The position numbers were made by a program, and so were the translations under genes. Shown piece after piece: positions 53,151 to 61,745 of a stretch of 64,000 nucleotides of DNA. This DNA comes from Thermobaculum sp042408415 (GTDB lineage: Bacteria; Chloroflexota; Chloroflexia; Thermobaculales; Thermobaculaceae). The DNA is taken from the NCBI GenBank assembly GCA_042408415.1, contig JBHORE010000003.1, positions 16,442 through 80,441 of the forward strand. Direction: 5' to 3'. How positions within the stretch are numbered: the first letter of the stretch is position 1; each line of letters opens with the position of its first letter. Below the pieces are notes generated by a model that was not told the origin of the DNA, searched no databases, and saw only the letters and a program-made list of their open reading frames with translations.

Positions 53151-53599
53151 TTTCTGTGTTAATGGGTAGCGAATCAGATAGATCTTATATGCAGGAAACA
53201 ATGGATACTCTCGAACAGATGGGGATAGAAGGAGAGCTTAAGGTAATATCTGCTCATCGACAGCCCAATAAGCTCAGGGAATACGTATCACAGGCAACAG
53301 CAAATGGTATAGAGCTGTTTATAGCAGGAGCTGGTGCAGCTGCACACCTGCCAGGAGTTATAGCTTCCCTTACAACAAAACCCGTTATAGGAGTCCCTCT
53401 GCCCACAAGCGACCTAAAAGGTCAAGACTCCCTCTACGCTATAGTCCAGATGCCTGCAGGCGTACCAGTAGCCACTGTGGCAATAGGAAAGGCGGGCGCC
53501 AGAAATGCGGCTTACCTGGCAGCACAAATCCTCGGAATCAAGTACCCTGAAATAGCTGAGAAATATAACGAGTACAGAAGACAGCTAGCTGAAAGATAG
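53141..53599 (+). CDS. purE: N5-carboxyaminoimidazole ribonucleotide mutase
   Basis: Class I PurE of 152 residues, converting N5-CAIR to CAIR in purine synthesis. VLMGSESDRSYM, the catalytic-loop VISAHRQP and AGAGAAAHLPGV are typical, as is the ending GVPVATVAIGKAGARNAAYLAAQIL. The absence of the LarB N-terminal part argues against LarB. purK is not in the window; purN and purH converge from the other side. Confidence 0.95.
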   Translation: MPLVSVLMGSESDRSYMQETMDTLEQMGIEGELKVISAHRQPNKLREYVSQATANGIELFIAGAGAAAHLPGVIASLTTKPVIGVPLPTSDLKGQDSLYAIVQMPAGVPVATVAIGKAGARNAAYLAAQILGIKYPEIAEKYNEYRRQLAER

Positions 53600-53624
53600 G
53601 CTATTATCGTCAACCGTAGAAGGG

Positions 53625-53657
53625 TTGGGAGGGATCCTTAGATCCCTCCCAATTTCT
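53625..53657 (+). terminator. Terminator of rlmN-larC-purE
   Basis: TTGGGAGGGATC and GATCCCTCCCAA form a perfect 12-base stem with a CTTA loop, followed by TTTCTATTTTC. It lies between purE and the convergent purH. Confidence 0.9.
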
Positions 53658-53678
53658 ATTTTCTACAATGCTAATGTA

Positions 53679-55229
53679 TTAGTGCTTGAAGTGGCGGGTA
53701 CCTGTAAAGACCATAGCCATGCCATGCTTGTTAGCGGCACGTATTACCTCCTCATCCCTGATAGAGCCTCCTGGTTGTATGACTGCAGTTACGCCCCCCT
53801 TAGCAGCTTCCTCTATGCCATCGGGGAACGGGAAGAAAGCATCGCTGGCCATAACGCTGCCCTCTGCCCTCGGCCCGGCCTTCTCTACTGCGTGCCTCAC
53901 TGCATCAACTCGACTTGTTTGCCCCGAACCTACACCTACCATAGAGAGATCCTTTGCTAGAACTATAGCATTAGACCTTACATGCTCTACTGCACGCCAT
54001 GCAAATAACAAGTCAGTCGTCTCTTCAAGTGTAGGTTGACGCTCTGTGACCACCCTGGTAGTTACCTCATCTGGAGATACTGCATCCATGGTTTGTGCAA
54101 GGAACCCCCCGTTTATTCTCCTCCAATCGAGGGTCCAAGGAGTTAGAGGCTCCTCCCAGCTGGGCTTCATATCGCCCACCTCAAGTAACCTCAACCTGCG
54201 CTTCTTGGAAAAAACTTGCTTGGCTTCCTCAGTGATAGAAGGAGCAACTATGAGATCAAAATGTGTTTGGGTCATAACTTCCGCCAGACCTGCATCTATT
54301 TCGCGATTCACACCTACTATCCCACCAAAAGCCGAAACTGGATCCCCCGCTAGCGCTCGTTCGAAGGCTAGTTGTAGATCAGGGTTGGTTGCCAATCCAC
54401 AAGGAATACCATGTTTGATTATGGTGGCTGTTGGCCCTAGAAAATCAGCAACAACACTAACCGCAGCATATAGATCCAATATGTTGTTAAAAGACAGGTC
54501 CCTACCACCTACCTGTCTCAACTTCTGAACTAGACCGGTGTATCCAGGGCTTACTTCAGCATATAAAGCTGCCCTTTGATGAGGGTTCTCGCCATACACT
54601 AGATCTTGTACCTTGCGCAAAGGTATGGTGACTATGTTAGGGAACAGCTCCTCTTCAGCAGCCAGATAGCGATTTATAAGAGCATCATAGGCTGATACAT
54701 GGGCAAAAGCCTTGGCTGCTAGCCACCTGCGAGTTTGTTGACTTACCTGCCCATGTTGTGACCACTCTTCCAAGACAAGTTGATAATCCTGAGGATCAGT
54801 CAAGACCAAAACGTCCAGGAAATTCTTTGCTGCTGCCCTAATAAGTGTAGGCCCGCCTATATCTATGTTCTCTAGCGCTGTAGAGAGATCGGTATCGGGA
54901 TTAGAAACAGTTTCTTCAAAGGGATAAAGATTTACCACTACAATATCTATAGGCTCGATACCAAGTGCTGCTATCTCTTGCATGTCATCTGGCCGAGATC
55001 TTCTAGCAAGTATGCCCCCATGTATCTGAGGGTGCAGCGTCTTGACTCTTCCCTCCATGATCTCTGGGAAACCAGTAATGTCGGTAACAGACTTGGCGGG
55101 AATATTAGCTTCCCTTAACACAGTCAAAGTCCCACCAGTAGAGAAAATCTCTACCCCCTTAGAAACAAAATCGTTTGCAAGCTCTACTATGCCGGTCTTG
55201 TCGGAGACACTTATAATAGCACGCACCAC
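53679..55229 (-). CDS. purH: Bifunctional AICAR transformylase / IMP cyclohydrolase
   Basis: Last two steps of IMP synthesis. 516 residues. The N-terminal MGS-like cyclohydrolase domain has ISVSDKTGIVELA, STGGTLTVL and GRVKTLHPQIHGGIL. The C-terminal transformylase has YGENPHQRAALY, KHGIPCGLA and the ending SMVGVGSGQTSRVDAV, DAFFPFPDGIEEAAKGGVTAVIQPGGSIRDEEVI. The purN gene lies directly upstream with a one-base gap. Confidence 0.97.
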   Translation of the reverse strand: MVRAIISVSDKTGIVELANDFVSKGVEIFSTGGTLTVLREANIPAKSVTDITGFPEIMEGRVKTLHPQIHGGILARRSRPDDMQEIAALGIEPIDIVVVNLYPFEETVSNPDTDLSTALENIDIGGPTLIRAAAKNFLDVLVLTDPQDYQLVLEEWSQHGQVSQQTRRWLAAKAFAHVSAYDALINRYLAAEEELFPNIVTIPLRKVQDLVYGENPHQRAALYAEVSPGYTGLVQKLRQVGGRDLSFNNILDLYAAVSVVADFLGPTATIIKHGIPCGLATNPDLQLAFERALAGDPVSAFGGIVGVNREIDAGLAEVMTQTHFDLIVAPSITEEAKQVFSKKRRLRLLEVGDMKPSWEEPLTPWTLDWRRINGGFLAQTMDAVSPDEVTTRVVTERQPTLEETTDLLFAWRAVEHVRSNAIVLAKDLSMVGVGSGQTSRVDAVRHAVEKAGPRAEGSVMASDAFFPFPDGIEEAAKGGVTAVIQPGGSIRDEEVIRAANKHGMAMVFTGTRHFKH

Positions 55230-55230
55230 C

Positions 55231-55839
55231 TTACCCCTTGATTAAGACTTTTCCTTCCTGAATAGTAAGTCTTCCCTGAGCAAAGAGCCTTATAGCCTCG
55301 GGGAGGATTCTATGCTCTTCCATCAAGATCCTATCGGACAAAGATTCCACAGTATCATTCTCAAATACTGGAACGGCTGCCTGTGCGATTATAGGTCCCG
55401 CGTCAACGTCCTCAGTCACAAAGTGTACAGTGCAACCAGATATCTTTACCCCATGCTTTAGGGCCTCGGCCTGGGCGTGGAGTGTTCCTCTAAATGCAGG
55501 TAACAGTGAGGGATGTATGTTGATGATCCTTCCTTGCCAACGGCGTACAAATTCCTTCGTCAGTATGCGATCATATCCTGCCAAAACAACTAAGCCAACA
55601 TCTCTAGCAATAAGCATGTTAGATATTTCCATTTGAGCTTCTTTCCTATCATTACCTTTGCGGTCAGAGCAGACAAATACTTCTATCCCAAAATCCTTCG
55701 CAATTTGTACAGCCTTAACATCGGGATAATTAGACACTACCAGGGAAACCTCAGCTCCCAGTACTCCCTCGCGTTGCCTTTGGAGGATCGCTTCCAAGTT
55801 ACTGCCCCTGCCAGATACCATGACCGCAACTTTGAGCAT
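55231..55839 (-). CDS. purN: Phosphoribosylglycinamide formyltransferase
   Basis: Formylates GAR with 10-formyl-THF in purine synthesis. 202 residues. VMVSGRGSNLEAIL opens the Rossmann-like fold; the catalytic Asn-His-Asp set is visible in IINIHPSLLPAF and TVHFVTEDVDAGPII. It is the first gene of the purN-purH pair on the minus strand. Confidence 0.96.
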   Translation of the reverse strand: MLKVAVMVSGRGSNLEAILQRQREGVLGAEVSLVVSNYPDVKAVQIAKDFGIEVFVCSDRKGNDRKEAQMEISNMLIARDVGLVVLAGYDRILTKEFVRRWQGRIINIHPSLLPAFRGTLHAQAEALKHGVKISGCTVHFVTEDVDAGPIIAQAAVPVFENDTVESLSDRILMEEHRILPEAIRLFAQGRLTIQEGKVLIKG

Positions 55840-55931
55840 TATCTATACAACTCCATAGGATCTTTCTCTGCAAGTAAAGATAGCAGAACAACTGCCGAAA
55901 ACCCAGTATCAGGGCAGTTAATCTGAGGACA

Positions 55932-55967
55932 AAGCTAGGTCCGGCGACTAGTCGCCGGACCTAGCTT
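55932..55967 (-). terminator. 36-base perfect palindrome spanning the hflX stop codon
   Basis: The sequence from 55932 to 55967 equals its own reverse complement (18-base arms, core GGCGACTAGTCGCC). The TAG stop of hflX lies at its centre, so the last six codons form the 5' arm of the hairpin. TTTGTCC completes the 3' side on the minus strand. Most likely a terminator merged with coding sequence. Confidence 0.75.
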
Positions 55968-57306
55968 CAGCAGTTTCATATCGTCTCATAAGACTTACGT
56001 ATTTTTCAGGTAACTTGCCTCTGATATGTGTGCCGGCGTGAGTAAACTCTTCAGTTCTAACCTGACCATATTTATGGAACAGGTCCACAAGAGCTCCCTC
56101 CGAATAAGGAAGCAATACATCAAGTTCCTTTAGATTGCCCTCTAGCACTTGCTCAACTTTTGATAAAAGTGTATCTATGCCCCACCCCAACTCAGCAGAA
56201 ATAAGGACGTAATTATCTGGGATATCCTCTAAGGACGGTAGGCCACTATCAAGATTAGGAGCCAGCTTATCGATCTTGTTAAGTGCCACTACTGTAGGTT
56301 TATCAGCCGCCCCTAGGGATCTTAGGGTCTCATTCACAGTTGCTGCTTGTTCCTCTGCATTCTCGTGAGTTATGTCTACAACGTGGACTAGCACATCCGC
56401 TTCAAGTATCTCCTCAAGAGTAGCCCGGAAGGCAGCAACCAGATCTGTAGGCAACTTCTGGATAAACCCTACCGTGTCGGTCCACAGGCTAAGCATGCCA
56501 GCAGGAAGCCGCACTTGCCTGGTAGTAGGATCAAGAGTTGCGAATAGCTTATCCTCTGCCAAGACATCAGCACCAGCAAGCTTATTAAGAAGCGTACTCT
56601 TACCAGCATTCGTGTAGCCTACAAGCGAGACTACAGGTAGCCCCTCGGCCTTCCTGTGCTCACGTAGTATCTTACGATGCTTTCTTACCTGCTCGATCTC
56701 TCTTTTTATATGAGTTATACGTTCCCTAGACTGTCTTCGGTCAACTTCTAGCTGAGTTTCTCCTGGGCCTCTAAGACCAACCCCTCCTACCCCTTGTCTG
56801 GAGAGGTGTGTCCACATTCTTGTAAGTCTCGGAAGGCGATACTCAAGCTGAGCAAGTTCTACCTGTAATCTTCCCTCTTTAGTCCTAGCACGTCGAGCAA
56901 ATATGTCTAGTATCAAGGCAGATCTATCTATTATCTTGCACTTGAGCTCGTCCTCTAGATTACGCTCCTGACTTGGGGAGAGTTCGTCGTCAAATAAAAC
57001 AACTGTAGCACCAGTTGCATTCTTCATATCAGCTAGCTCACGTAACTTACCCTTACCAATAAACGTCCTGGGATCAGGGGTCGCAAGACGCTGTGTTATC
57101 CGTCCTACAACCTTGACATCGGCTGTATCAGCTAGCCTCTCTAATTCATCTAGAGATGAATTAACATCCCATTTGCTATCAGGAGTTTGAACCCCTACTA
57201 AGATCGCTAGCTCTTCAGGCTGTGCGGTCGAAACTGGTTTTATAGGTCCCACTCTGTCAATTGTGTCCTGCAATTGATCTCCTCTAAATACGTCTTTATT
57301 CTTCAT
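55948..57306 (-). CDS. hflX: GTPase HflX
   Basis: Ribosome-associated GTPase that splits stalled 70S ribosomes under stress. 452 residues. It has the N-terminal HflX domain (TFIGKGKLREL, VVLFDDELSPSQERNLE), the coiled linker and glycine-rich GGVGLRGPGETQLEVDRR, the G domain with VGYTNAGKSTLLN, DTVGFIQKLP and NKIDK. The first ATG with family-like sequence is at 57306; an in-frame TTG at 57333 abuts the miaA stop. miaA-hflX adjacency is common. Confidence 0.94.
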   Translation of the reverse strand: MKNKDVFRGDQLQDTIDRVGPIKPVSTAQPEELAILVGVQTPDSKWDVNSSLDELERLADTADVKVVGRITQRLATPDPRTFIGKGKLRELADMKNATGATVVLFDDELSPSQERNLEDELKCKIIDRSALILDIFARRARTKEGRLQVELAQLEYRLPRLTRMWTHLSRQGVGGVGLRGPGETQLEVDRRQSRERITHIKREIEQVRKHRKILREHRKAEGLPVVSLVGYTNAGKSTLLNKLAGADVLAEDKLFATLDPTTRQVRLPAGMLSLWTDTVGFIQKLPTDLVAAFRATLEEILEADVLVHVVDITHENAEEQAATVNETLRSLGAADKPTVVALNKIDKLAPNLDSGLPSLEDIPDNYVLISAELGWGIDTLLSKVEQVLEGNLKELDVLLPYSEGALVDLFHKYGQVRTEEFTHAGTHIRGKLPEKYVSLMRRYETAEARSGD

Positions 57307-57340
57307 AGTTATACTACTACAACCAAGTTGCAATAACAGA

Positions 57341-58267
57341 TTAAGACAGATGTCTATCTATTAGAGATTTCATGCTTACCAAATCCATATCTATAGTTGG
57401 ATCAAACCAATTCACGTCTCTAAACTTTCTGAACCATACGTACTGGTGTCTGACTAACTTGTGATTATGATAAGAAAGTTGTCTCAAACATTCTTCAAGA
57501 GAGGATCGACCCTCAAAATATGGTTGAAATTCCCCATAGCCTATACTCTGCATGGAAGGCAGATCCCATCCGTAACCCATATCTAGCAGGCTTTGTATCT
57601 CTTCCAATAGCCCTCTACGCAACATATCTTTAGTTCTGTTCTCAATACGTTCATATAACTTAGCTCTGTCCATTGTCAGGCCAAGTATCAAAAAATCATA
57701 TTTGGGAGGTTCTGAGGACTGAAGCTCAGATATTTGTCTCCCCGTTGATTTAAACACCTCTAAAGCCCTAATTATTCTTCGCAAGTCGCCTGGAAGGATC
57801 CTCTCAGCAGCTACAGGATCTACATTTCTCAACTTGTCATGGAGAAATTTTGTACCTTTTTCCTCAGCGATAGCACGCAAAGAATCTCTAATCTCAGGAT
57901 TAGGAGCTACCCTTGGTATATTCCAGCCCTCAATGATTGCTTTCAGATATTGACCAGTACCTCCCACCACAAAAGGGACTTTATACCGGCTGAGTAAATC
58001 ATCAATTGTTCTATAAGACAATTCCTGCTGCTGTGCTAGTGTCCATGTCTCATCCGGATTTACTAGATCTATACAGTGATGATGAACCCTGGCCCGTTGC
58101 TCACGGGTAGGTTTCGCAGTTCCGATATCCATGTACCTATAAACCTGCCTACTATCCTGATTGACCACCTCTCCGTTATATTCAAGGCAAAGGTCTATGG
58201 ATAGGGCAGTTTTACCCACAGCAGTAGGACCAAGGATTACTATCGCCGGTAGCTTTTGTGCGGACAC
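57341..58267 (-). CDS. miaA: tRNA dimethylallyltransferase
   Basis: Prenylates A37 of tRNAs reading UNN codons. 308 residues. The P-loop GPTAVGKTALS, the DSRQVYRYMDIGTAKPT motif, VGGTGQYLKAI and the tRNA-binding region around QSIGYGEF are all present. The start is GTG; no Shine-Dalgarno is visible and weak -10-like sequences lie 5-7 bases upstream, so a leaderless mRNA is possible. hflX follows after a 34-base gap. Confidence 0.95.
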   Translation of the reverse strand: MSAQKLPAIVILGPTAVGKTALSIDLCLEYNGEVVNQDSRQVYRYMDIGTAKPTREQRARVHHHCIDLVNPDETWTLAQQQELSYRTIDDLLSRYKVPFVVGGTGQYLKAIIEGWNIPRVAPNPEIRDSLRAIAEEKGTKFLHDKLRNVDPVAAERILPGDLRRIIRALEVFKSTGRQISELQSSEPPKYDFLILGLTMDRAKLYERIENRTKDMLRRGLLEEIQSLLDMGYGWDLPSMQSIGYGEFQPYFEGRSSLEECLRQLSYHNHKLVRHQYVWFRKFRDVNWFDPTIDMDLVSMKSLIDRHLS

Positions 58268-58294
58268 ATGATATAGTATCAGGTGCCGCCGAAA

Positions 58295-58323
58295 TTGTAA
58301 TGTGCATCTCTGCTTGCTAGAAT
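58295..58323 (+). promoter_or_regulatory. Promoter of mltG, leaderless type
   Basis: TTGTAA (58295-58300), 17-base spacer, TAGAAT (58318-58323) preceded by TGC, giving an extended -10. The ATG of mltG is 6 bases after the -10 box, so transcription should start at or next to the start codon. No Shine-Dalgarno is present. Confidence 0.6.
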
Positions 58324-58329
58324 CGCAAG

Positions 58330-59373
58330 ATGAACCAGGATATCAACAGGCAATCTCCAGATGATCAACCAGCACGTTGGCCCCTGTTTTGGGTGTTGGT
58401 GATTCTTGTCTTAACTATTCCAGCAATATGGTGGTATTTGGACCCAACACCTAGAGCGGATGCATCTTCTAAACCGGTGACGATTGTAGTGAGGCCTGGA
58501 GAAGGCTGGAACGACCTTACAGACAGGCTACACAGACTTGGAATCGTAAGAAGGCCTCTAATATTCAAGGCTCTAGTCGTGCTCTCAGGTGAAAGGGGTC
58601 ATCTCCTGCCGGGTAGATATTTGATAAAGAAGGGAACGAGTGCTAGGGATCTCATAGCCATTTTTACAGATGCAAGCAATCAATCTAAGATCACTATTCC
58701 CGAAGGTTTCAGACTAGGACAAATCGAGGACAGGATGATTCAATTAGGACTCACTACCCCACAACAATGGCAGGAAGCGATAAATAACCCACCAAAGTTT
58801 CCGTTGTTAGCTTCTAAGCCTGAGGGAGTTAGTATCGAGGGCTATATCTTTCCAGATACGTATATCTTCACAGAGGAGAATGCTGCACAGCAGCTCGTAA
58901 GAGAGGGAATAGCTAACATGCAAAAGCACCTCTCTAGGGATATAATTCAAGGCTTCAAACGCCAAGGGCTGACTATAAACGAAGGACTAACCCTGGCCAG
59001 CATTGTGGAAAGAGAGGCTCAAATTCCATCTGAAAGACCAATAATCGCCTCGGTTTATCTCAATCGACTAAGAAAGGGCATGCCCCTGCAAGCTGATCCA
59101 ACAGTCCAATATGCAGTTGGAAGAAGGGGAGAGTGGTGGAAATCCTCTTTGACAAGGCAAGATCTAAAATCCGACTCCCCTTACAATACATACGTACATA
59201 AGGGGCTTCCACCAGGACCTATCTGTAGTCCTGGATTACCATCAATAAAAGCCGTGGCGTATCCCGCTCACACAGATTATCTTTATTTTGTTGCTAAGGG
59301 CGACGGGTCACATGCTTTTGCAAAAACCTTGCAGGAACACGAACAAAACATACAAAGATATCTTGGAAGATGA
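58330..59373 (+). CDS. mltG: Endolytic murein transglycosylase MltG
   Basis: Membrane-anchored lytic transglycosylase that cuts nascent glycan strands. 347 residues. One transmembrane segment near residues 19-37 (PLFWVLVILVLTIPAIWWYL) is followed by a LysM-like part and the YceG domain. The catalytic Glu is in LASIVEREAQIPSER, followed by VYLNRLRKGMPLQADPTVQYA and SPYNTYVHKGLPPGPICSPG. The stop overlaps the next gene by ATGA. Confidence 0.95.
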   Translation: MNQDINRQSPDDQPARWPLFWVLVILVLTIPAIWWYLDPTPRADASSKPVTIVVRPGEGWNDLTDRLHRLGIVRRPLIFKALVVLSGERGHLLPGRYLIKKGTSARDLIAIFTDASNQSKITIPEGFRLGQIEDRMIQLGLTTPQQWQEAINNPPKFPLLASKPEGVSIEGYIFPDTYIFTEENAAQQLVREGIANMQKHLSRDIIQGFKRQGLTINEGLTLASIVEREAQIPSERPIIASVYLNRLRKGMPLQADPTVQYAVGRRGEWWKSSLTRQDLKSDSPYNTYVHKGLPPGPICSPGLPSIKAVAYPAHTDYLYFVAKGDGSHAFAKTLQEHEQNIQRYLGR

Positions 59374-59993
59374 TCGAAGCTCTTATATCTGTAGTGACAG
59401 GTCTACTATCAGCCACCGCGGCAAATATAATTGCATCAAAGATAGGTGGAATAAAACCCGGAGTTGACAGTAAGCAATCACTCCTACTCGCTACTATTTG
59501 CTTCCTGGCAGTTGTAGTTCATGGACTGCAAGTAGGCATTGAATGCAACTTAGCCGCTGGCGTATACATTGCTCTGCTGGCTGCATGCGGGGCTATAGAT
59601 CTGCAAAGGAGACTTGTATATCCATCAGTTGTGGTAACAGGGATACTGGCATCCCTGCTGCTTAATCCATTATTGTGCAATACAAACCTGGCTAATACTT
59701 TATTAGGGTTATTAGAAGGGCTTATTGTGTTTACGCTGATATTTGCAATAGGAATAGTGATATTCCGAGCATTGGCACTTGGGGTAGGAGATATTCTATT
59801 AGCTGCCATGATAGGTAGCATGGTAGGAGCGAGATTAGTGCTAGCAGCTCTGATATTTGGGATAGTCCTTGCTGGGATCTACGCTGTAGTACTTCTGATA
59901 ACAGGGAGGGCAAGTAGAAAAAGTTACTTTGCTTTTGGAGCTCCATTGTCCCTGGCTGCAATAGCTGTAATTAGCCTGAGCCTAGGAAAATAA
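59370..59993 (+). CDS. A24 family prepilin-peptidase-like membrane protease
   Basis: Polytopic membrane protein of 207 residues, about 6-7 hydrophobic segments. The two catalytic Asp motifs of type IV prepilin peptidases are present: ACGAIDLQRRLVYPS and LGVGDILLAAMIG (GxGD). The N-terminal methyltransferase domain of PilD, with its cysteine tetrad, is absent, as in the short archaeal/TadV type. No pilin genes lie in the window, so the substrate is unknown. Confidence 0.83.
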   Translation: MIEALISVVTGLLSATAANIIASKIGGIKPGVDSKQSLLLATICFLAVVVHGLQVGIECNLAAGVYIALLAACGAIDLQRRLVYPSVVVTGILASLLLNPLLCNTNLANTLLGLLEGLIVFTLIFAIGIVIFRALALGVGDILLAAMIGSMVGARLVLAALIFGIVLAGIYAVVLLITGRASRKSYFAFGAPLSLAAIAVISLSLGK

Positions 59994-59994
59994 G

Positions 59995-60465
59995 ATGCCA
60001 AGATCTAAATCTACCGACAGCAACATAAGAGAGCTATTTACCTTAGGAGTGTATGTGCTTACTCTCGAAATTAATAACGATATCGCCCAGACGGTAACAC
60101 CATGCTTGATGCCTGTTTCTTGGAATCCGCTGTTGTTAGTAGCAGGGATAAAGAAAACAGACCATCTAGCTGCATCGATAAGCAAGGATCAAACAGTATG
60201 GATAAATGTTCTCATGGCAGGAGAGCGAACAACTGTGGAAAGCTTGCTAGAGAGTAGCCCCAAACTCCCTGATGATGTAGAAGTGCACCAGGATAACAAT
60301 ACCGTGCTTTCAAAATCAGTATTGGCTCTGGAATGTAGCGTAACAGAGATCATAGAGCAAGGAGATAGCTTACTTATAATATTGAGATCAAACAGGCATT
60401 TAACACCCTCCCAAGGTCAACCGCTAACCCTCAGACAAAGCGGGCTGGCTAGTCATTTTTACTAG
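59995..60465 (+). CDS. Flavin reductase-like protein (split-barrel fold)
   Basis: Predicted 156-residue protein that resembles flavin reductase / FMN-binding split-barrel proteins: FTLGVYVLTLE, MPVSWNPLLLVAGIKKTDHLAASI and VWINVLMAGE are in the usual order, and the ending ALECSVTEIIEQGDSLLIIL fits the strand after the dimer region. The similarity is partial, and the FMN-binding residues are not clear. It follows the A24 peptidase gene by one base. Confidence 0.65.
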   Translation: MPRSKSTDSNIRELFTLGVYVLTLEINNDIAQTVTPCLMPVSWNPLLLVAGIKKTDHLAASISKDQTVWINVLMAGERTTVESLLESSPKLPDDVEVHQDNNTVLSKSVLALECSVTEIIEQGDSLLIILRSNRHLTPSQGQPLTLRQSGLASHFY

Positions 60466-60546
60466 TGAATCAGATTGACTAGTAACGTCGGCTTGTTATA
60501 TACTGCTCCAGAGAGTAGGATATCCAGTTGGGAGGTTTCTGAAAAG

Positions 60547-60903
60547 ATGGTAACAATTACGGAGAGTGCAGCCGCCAAGATCAAGGACCTAATGGAGAGG
60601 GAAGGACAACAGGGTGCTGCCCTAAGGCTATACGTTGCGGGCGGCGGATGCTCCGGTCTCAACTATGGCATGGCCTTTGAAGAAGAGGTTGATCCTGAAG
60701 ACCATGTGTTCGAGCAAAACGGGGTCAAGATTCTTATAGACAGCTATAGTTATCCTTATGTCAAAGGCTCTGAGATAGACTACATTGATGGTCTCTTTGG
60801 CTCAGGATTCACGATCAACAACCCTAACGCAGTAAGCACTTGCGCTTGCGGCCACTCTTTTGATACTGGCAATAACGCCGCTACAGCCAGAAGCTGCAGA
60901 TAG
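60547..60903 (+). CDS. Iron-sulfur cluster A-type carrier (IscA/ErpA family)
   Basis: HesB/IscA-type carrier of 118 residues that passes Fe-S clusters to apoproteins. The three cluster cysteines are in GGGCSGLNYG and STCACGHSF. The ATG at 60547 gives the family N-terminus MVTITESAAAKI, with GGGAGG 11 bases upstream; 24 more codons are open upstream but are not family-like. Assignment to IscA, ErpA or SufA cannot be made from the sequence. Confidence 0.92.
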   Translation: MVTITESAAAKIKDLMEREGQQGAALRLYVAGGGCSGLNYGMAFEEEVDPEDHVFEQNGVKILIDSYSYPYVKGSEIDYIDGLFGSGFTINNPNAVSTCACGHSFDTGNNAATARSCR

Positions 60904-60934
60904 TGTTATAAGTAAATAAAATCGGAAGAGACAC

Positions 60935-60972
60935 TACAAGGGAAGTACCTAATAGTAGGTACTTCCCTTGTA
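60935..60972. terminator. Bidirectional hairpin terminator
   Basis: TACAAGGGAAGTACCTA and its exact reverse complement, 17-base arms with an ATAG loop, followed by ATTTAG on the plus strand. It separates the IscA-type gene from the convergent LON-domain gene. Confidence 0.8.
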
Positions 60973-60999
60973 ATTTAGAAGAAAGATTTAGGTCAAACT

Positions 61000-61641
61000 C
61001 TAAATATCACTATCGGGCTCAATAATAGGTCTAGTAGGTCCTATTTTATCCAAGAGGCTTACCTCTGCACGTAGATGCTTAGCTATCCAGCTTAGTCTTT
61101 GCCTGGCAGAGGTACACTCTAAGATTTTCTGTTTCTCAGATAAAGGAATATGAAGTGCTCCTGCTACAAAAGACAGGGACTGAATATCATGGCTGATCTC
61201 ATCTGAAGCCCCTTTTATACCTGCCTTTTGTCGATAAGCAGATATCAAATCCCTTACCTCTTCAGCAAATATATACACCTCATGCTCATCCTCTTCTTCA
61301 TCTTGTAAAAATTCTATCTCAGCCTGCAAGTAAGGCTCATCATCTATAAGTCGAAGGATCCGAAATCTCTCCTTACCTACCGTAAGTAGATCCATACGAC
61401 CATCTGGATACTTCCCAGCTGAAACTATTCTTGCTATAGTACCAACTTCTTCTGGCTCAGCCGGACCTCCAACCTCTTTACCCCTGCGAATCTTAACCAC
61501 CCCGAACATTCCATCGTGAGCAAGACAGCGTGAGATCATTATCTTATACCTCTCCTCAAAGATGTGGAGGGGTAAAAGCATGCCTGGAAATAGCACAGTG
61601 TGTAATGGAAACAAAGGTATTATATTCACGGATGGTTGCAA
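61000..61641 (-). CDS. Stand-alone LON N-terminal domain protein
   Basis: Predicted 213-residue protein matching the substrate-binding domain of Lon: NIIPLFPLHTVLFPGMLLPLHIFEERYK, GTIARIV, GRMDLLTVGKERFRI. It has no ATPase or protease part. The family is widespread; a role in protein quality control is assumed by domain only. A full lon gene lies at 36-38 kb in the same window. Confidence 0.87.
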   Translation of the reverse strand: MQPSVNIIPLFPLHTVLFPGMLLPLHIFEERYKIMISRCLAHDGMFGVVKIRRGKEVGGPAEPEEVGTIARIVSAGKYPDGRMDLLTVGKERFRILRLIDDEPYLQAEIEFLQDEEEDEHEVYIFAEEVRDLISAYRQKAGIKGASDEISHDIQSLSFVAGALHIPLSEKQKILECTSARQRLSWIAKHLRAEVSLLDKIGPTRPIIEPDSDI

Positions 61642-61745
61642 GGAATACTCCTGTATCTAAACTAGGAAGCAAAAATCTAGCTTCTTCTCCCATAACTATG
61701 GTAAATACGCAAGAGCATAACTGCAAATATGACTATTGAGAGCCG

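Noticed and set aside
53141..53599. PurE-like gene as larB, because it overlaps larC.
   Set aside because: It has the class I PurE length and motifs (GSESD, SAHR) and lacks the extra LarB N-terminal part.
55932..55967. The 36-base palindrome as an attachment or recombination site.
   Set aside because: No integrase, repeat copy or mobile gene is nearby, and its place at the end of hflX fits a terminator.
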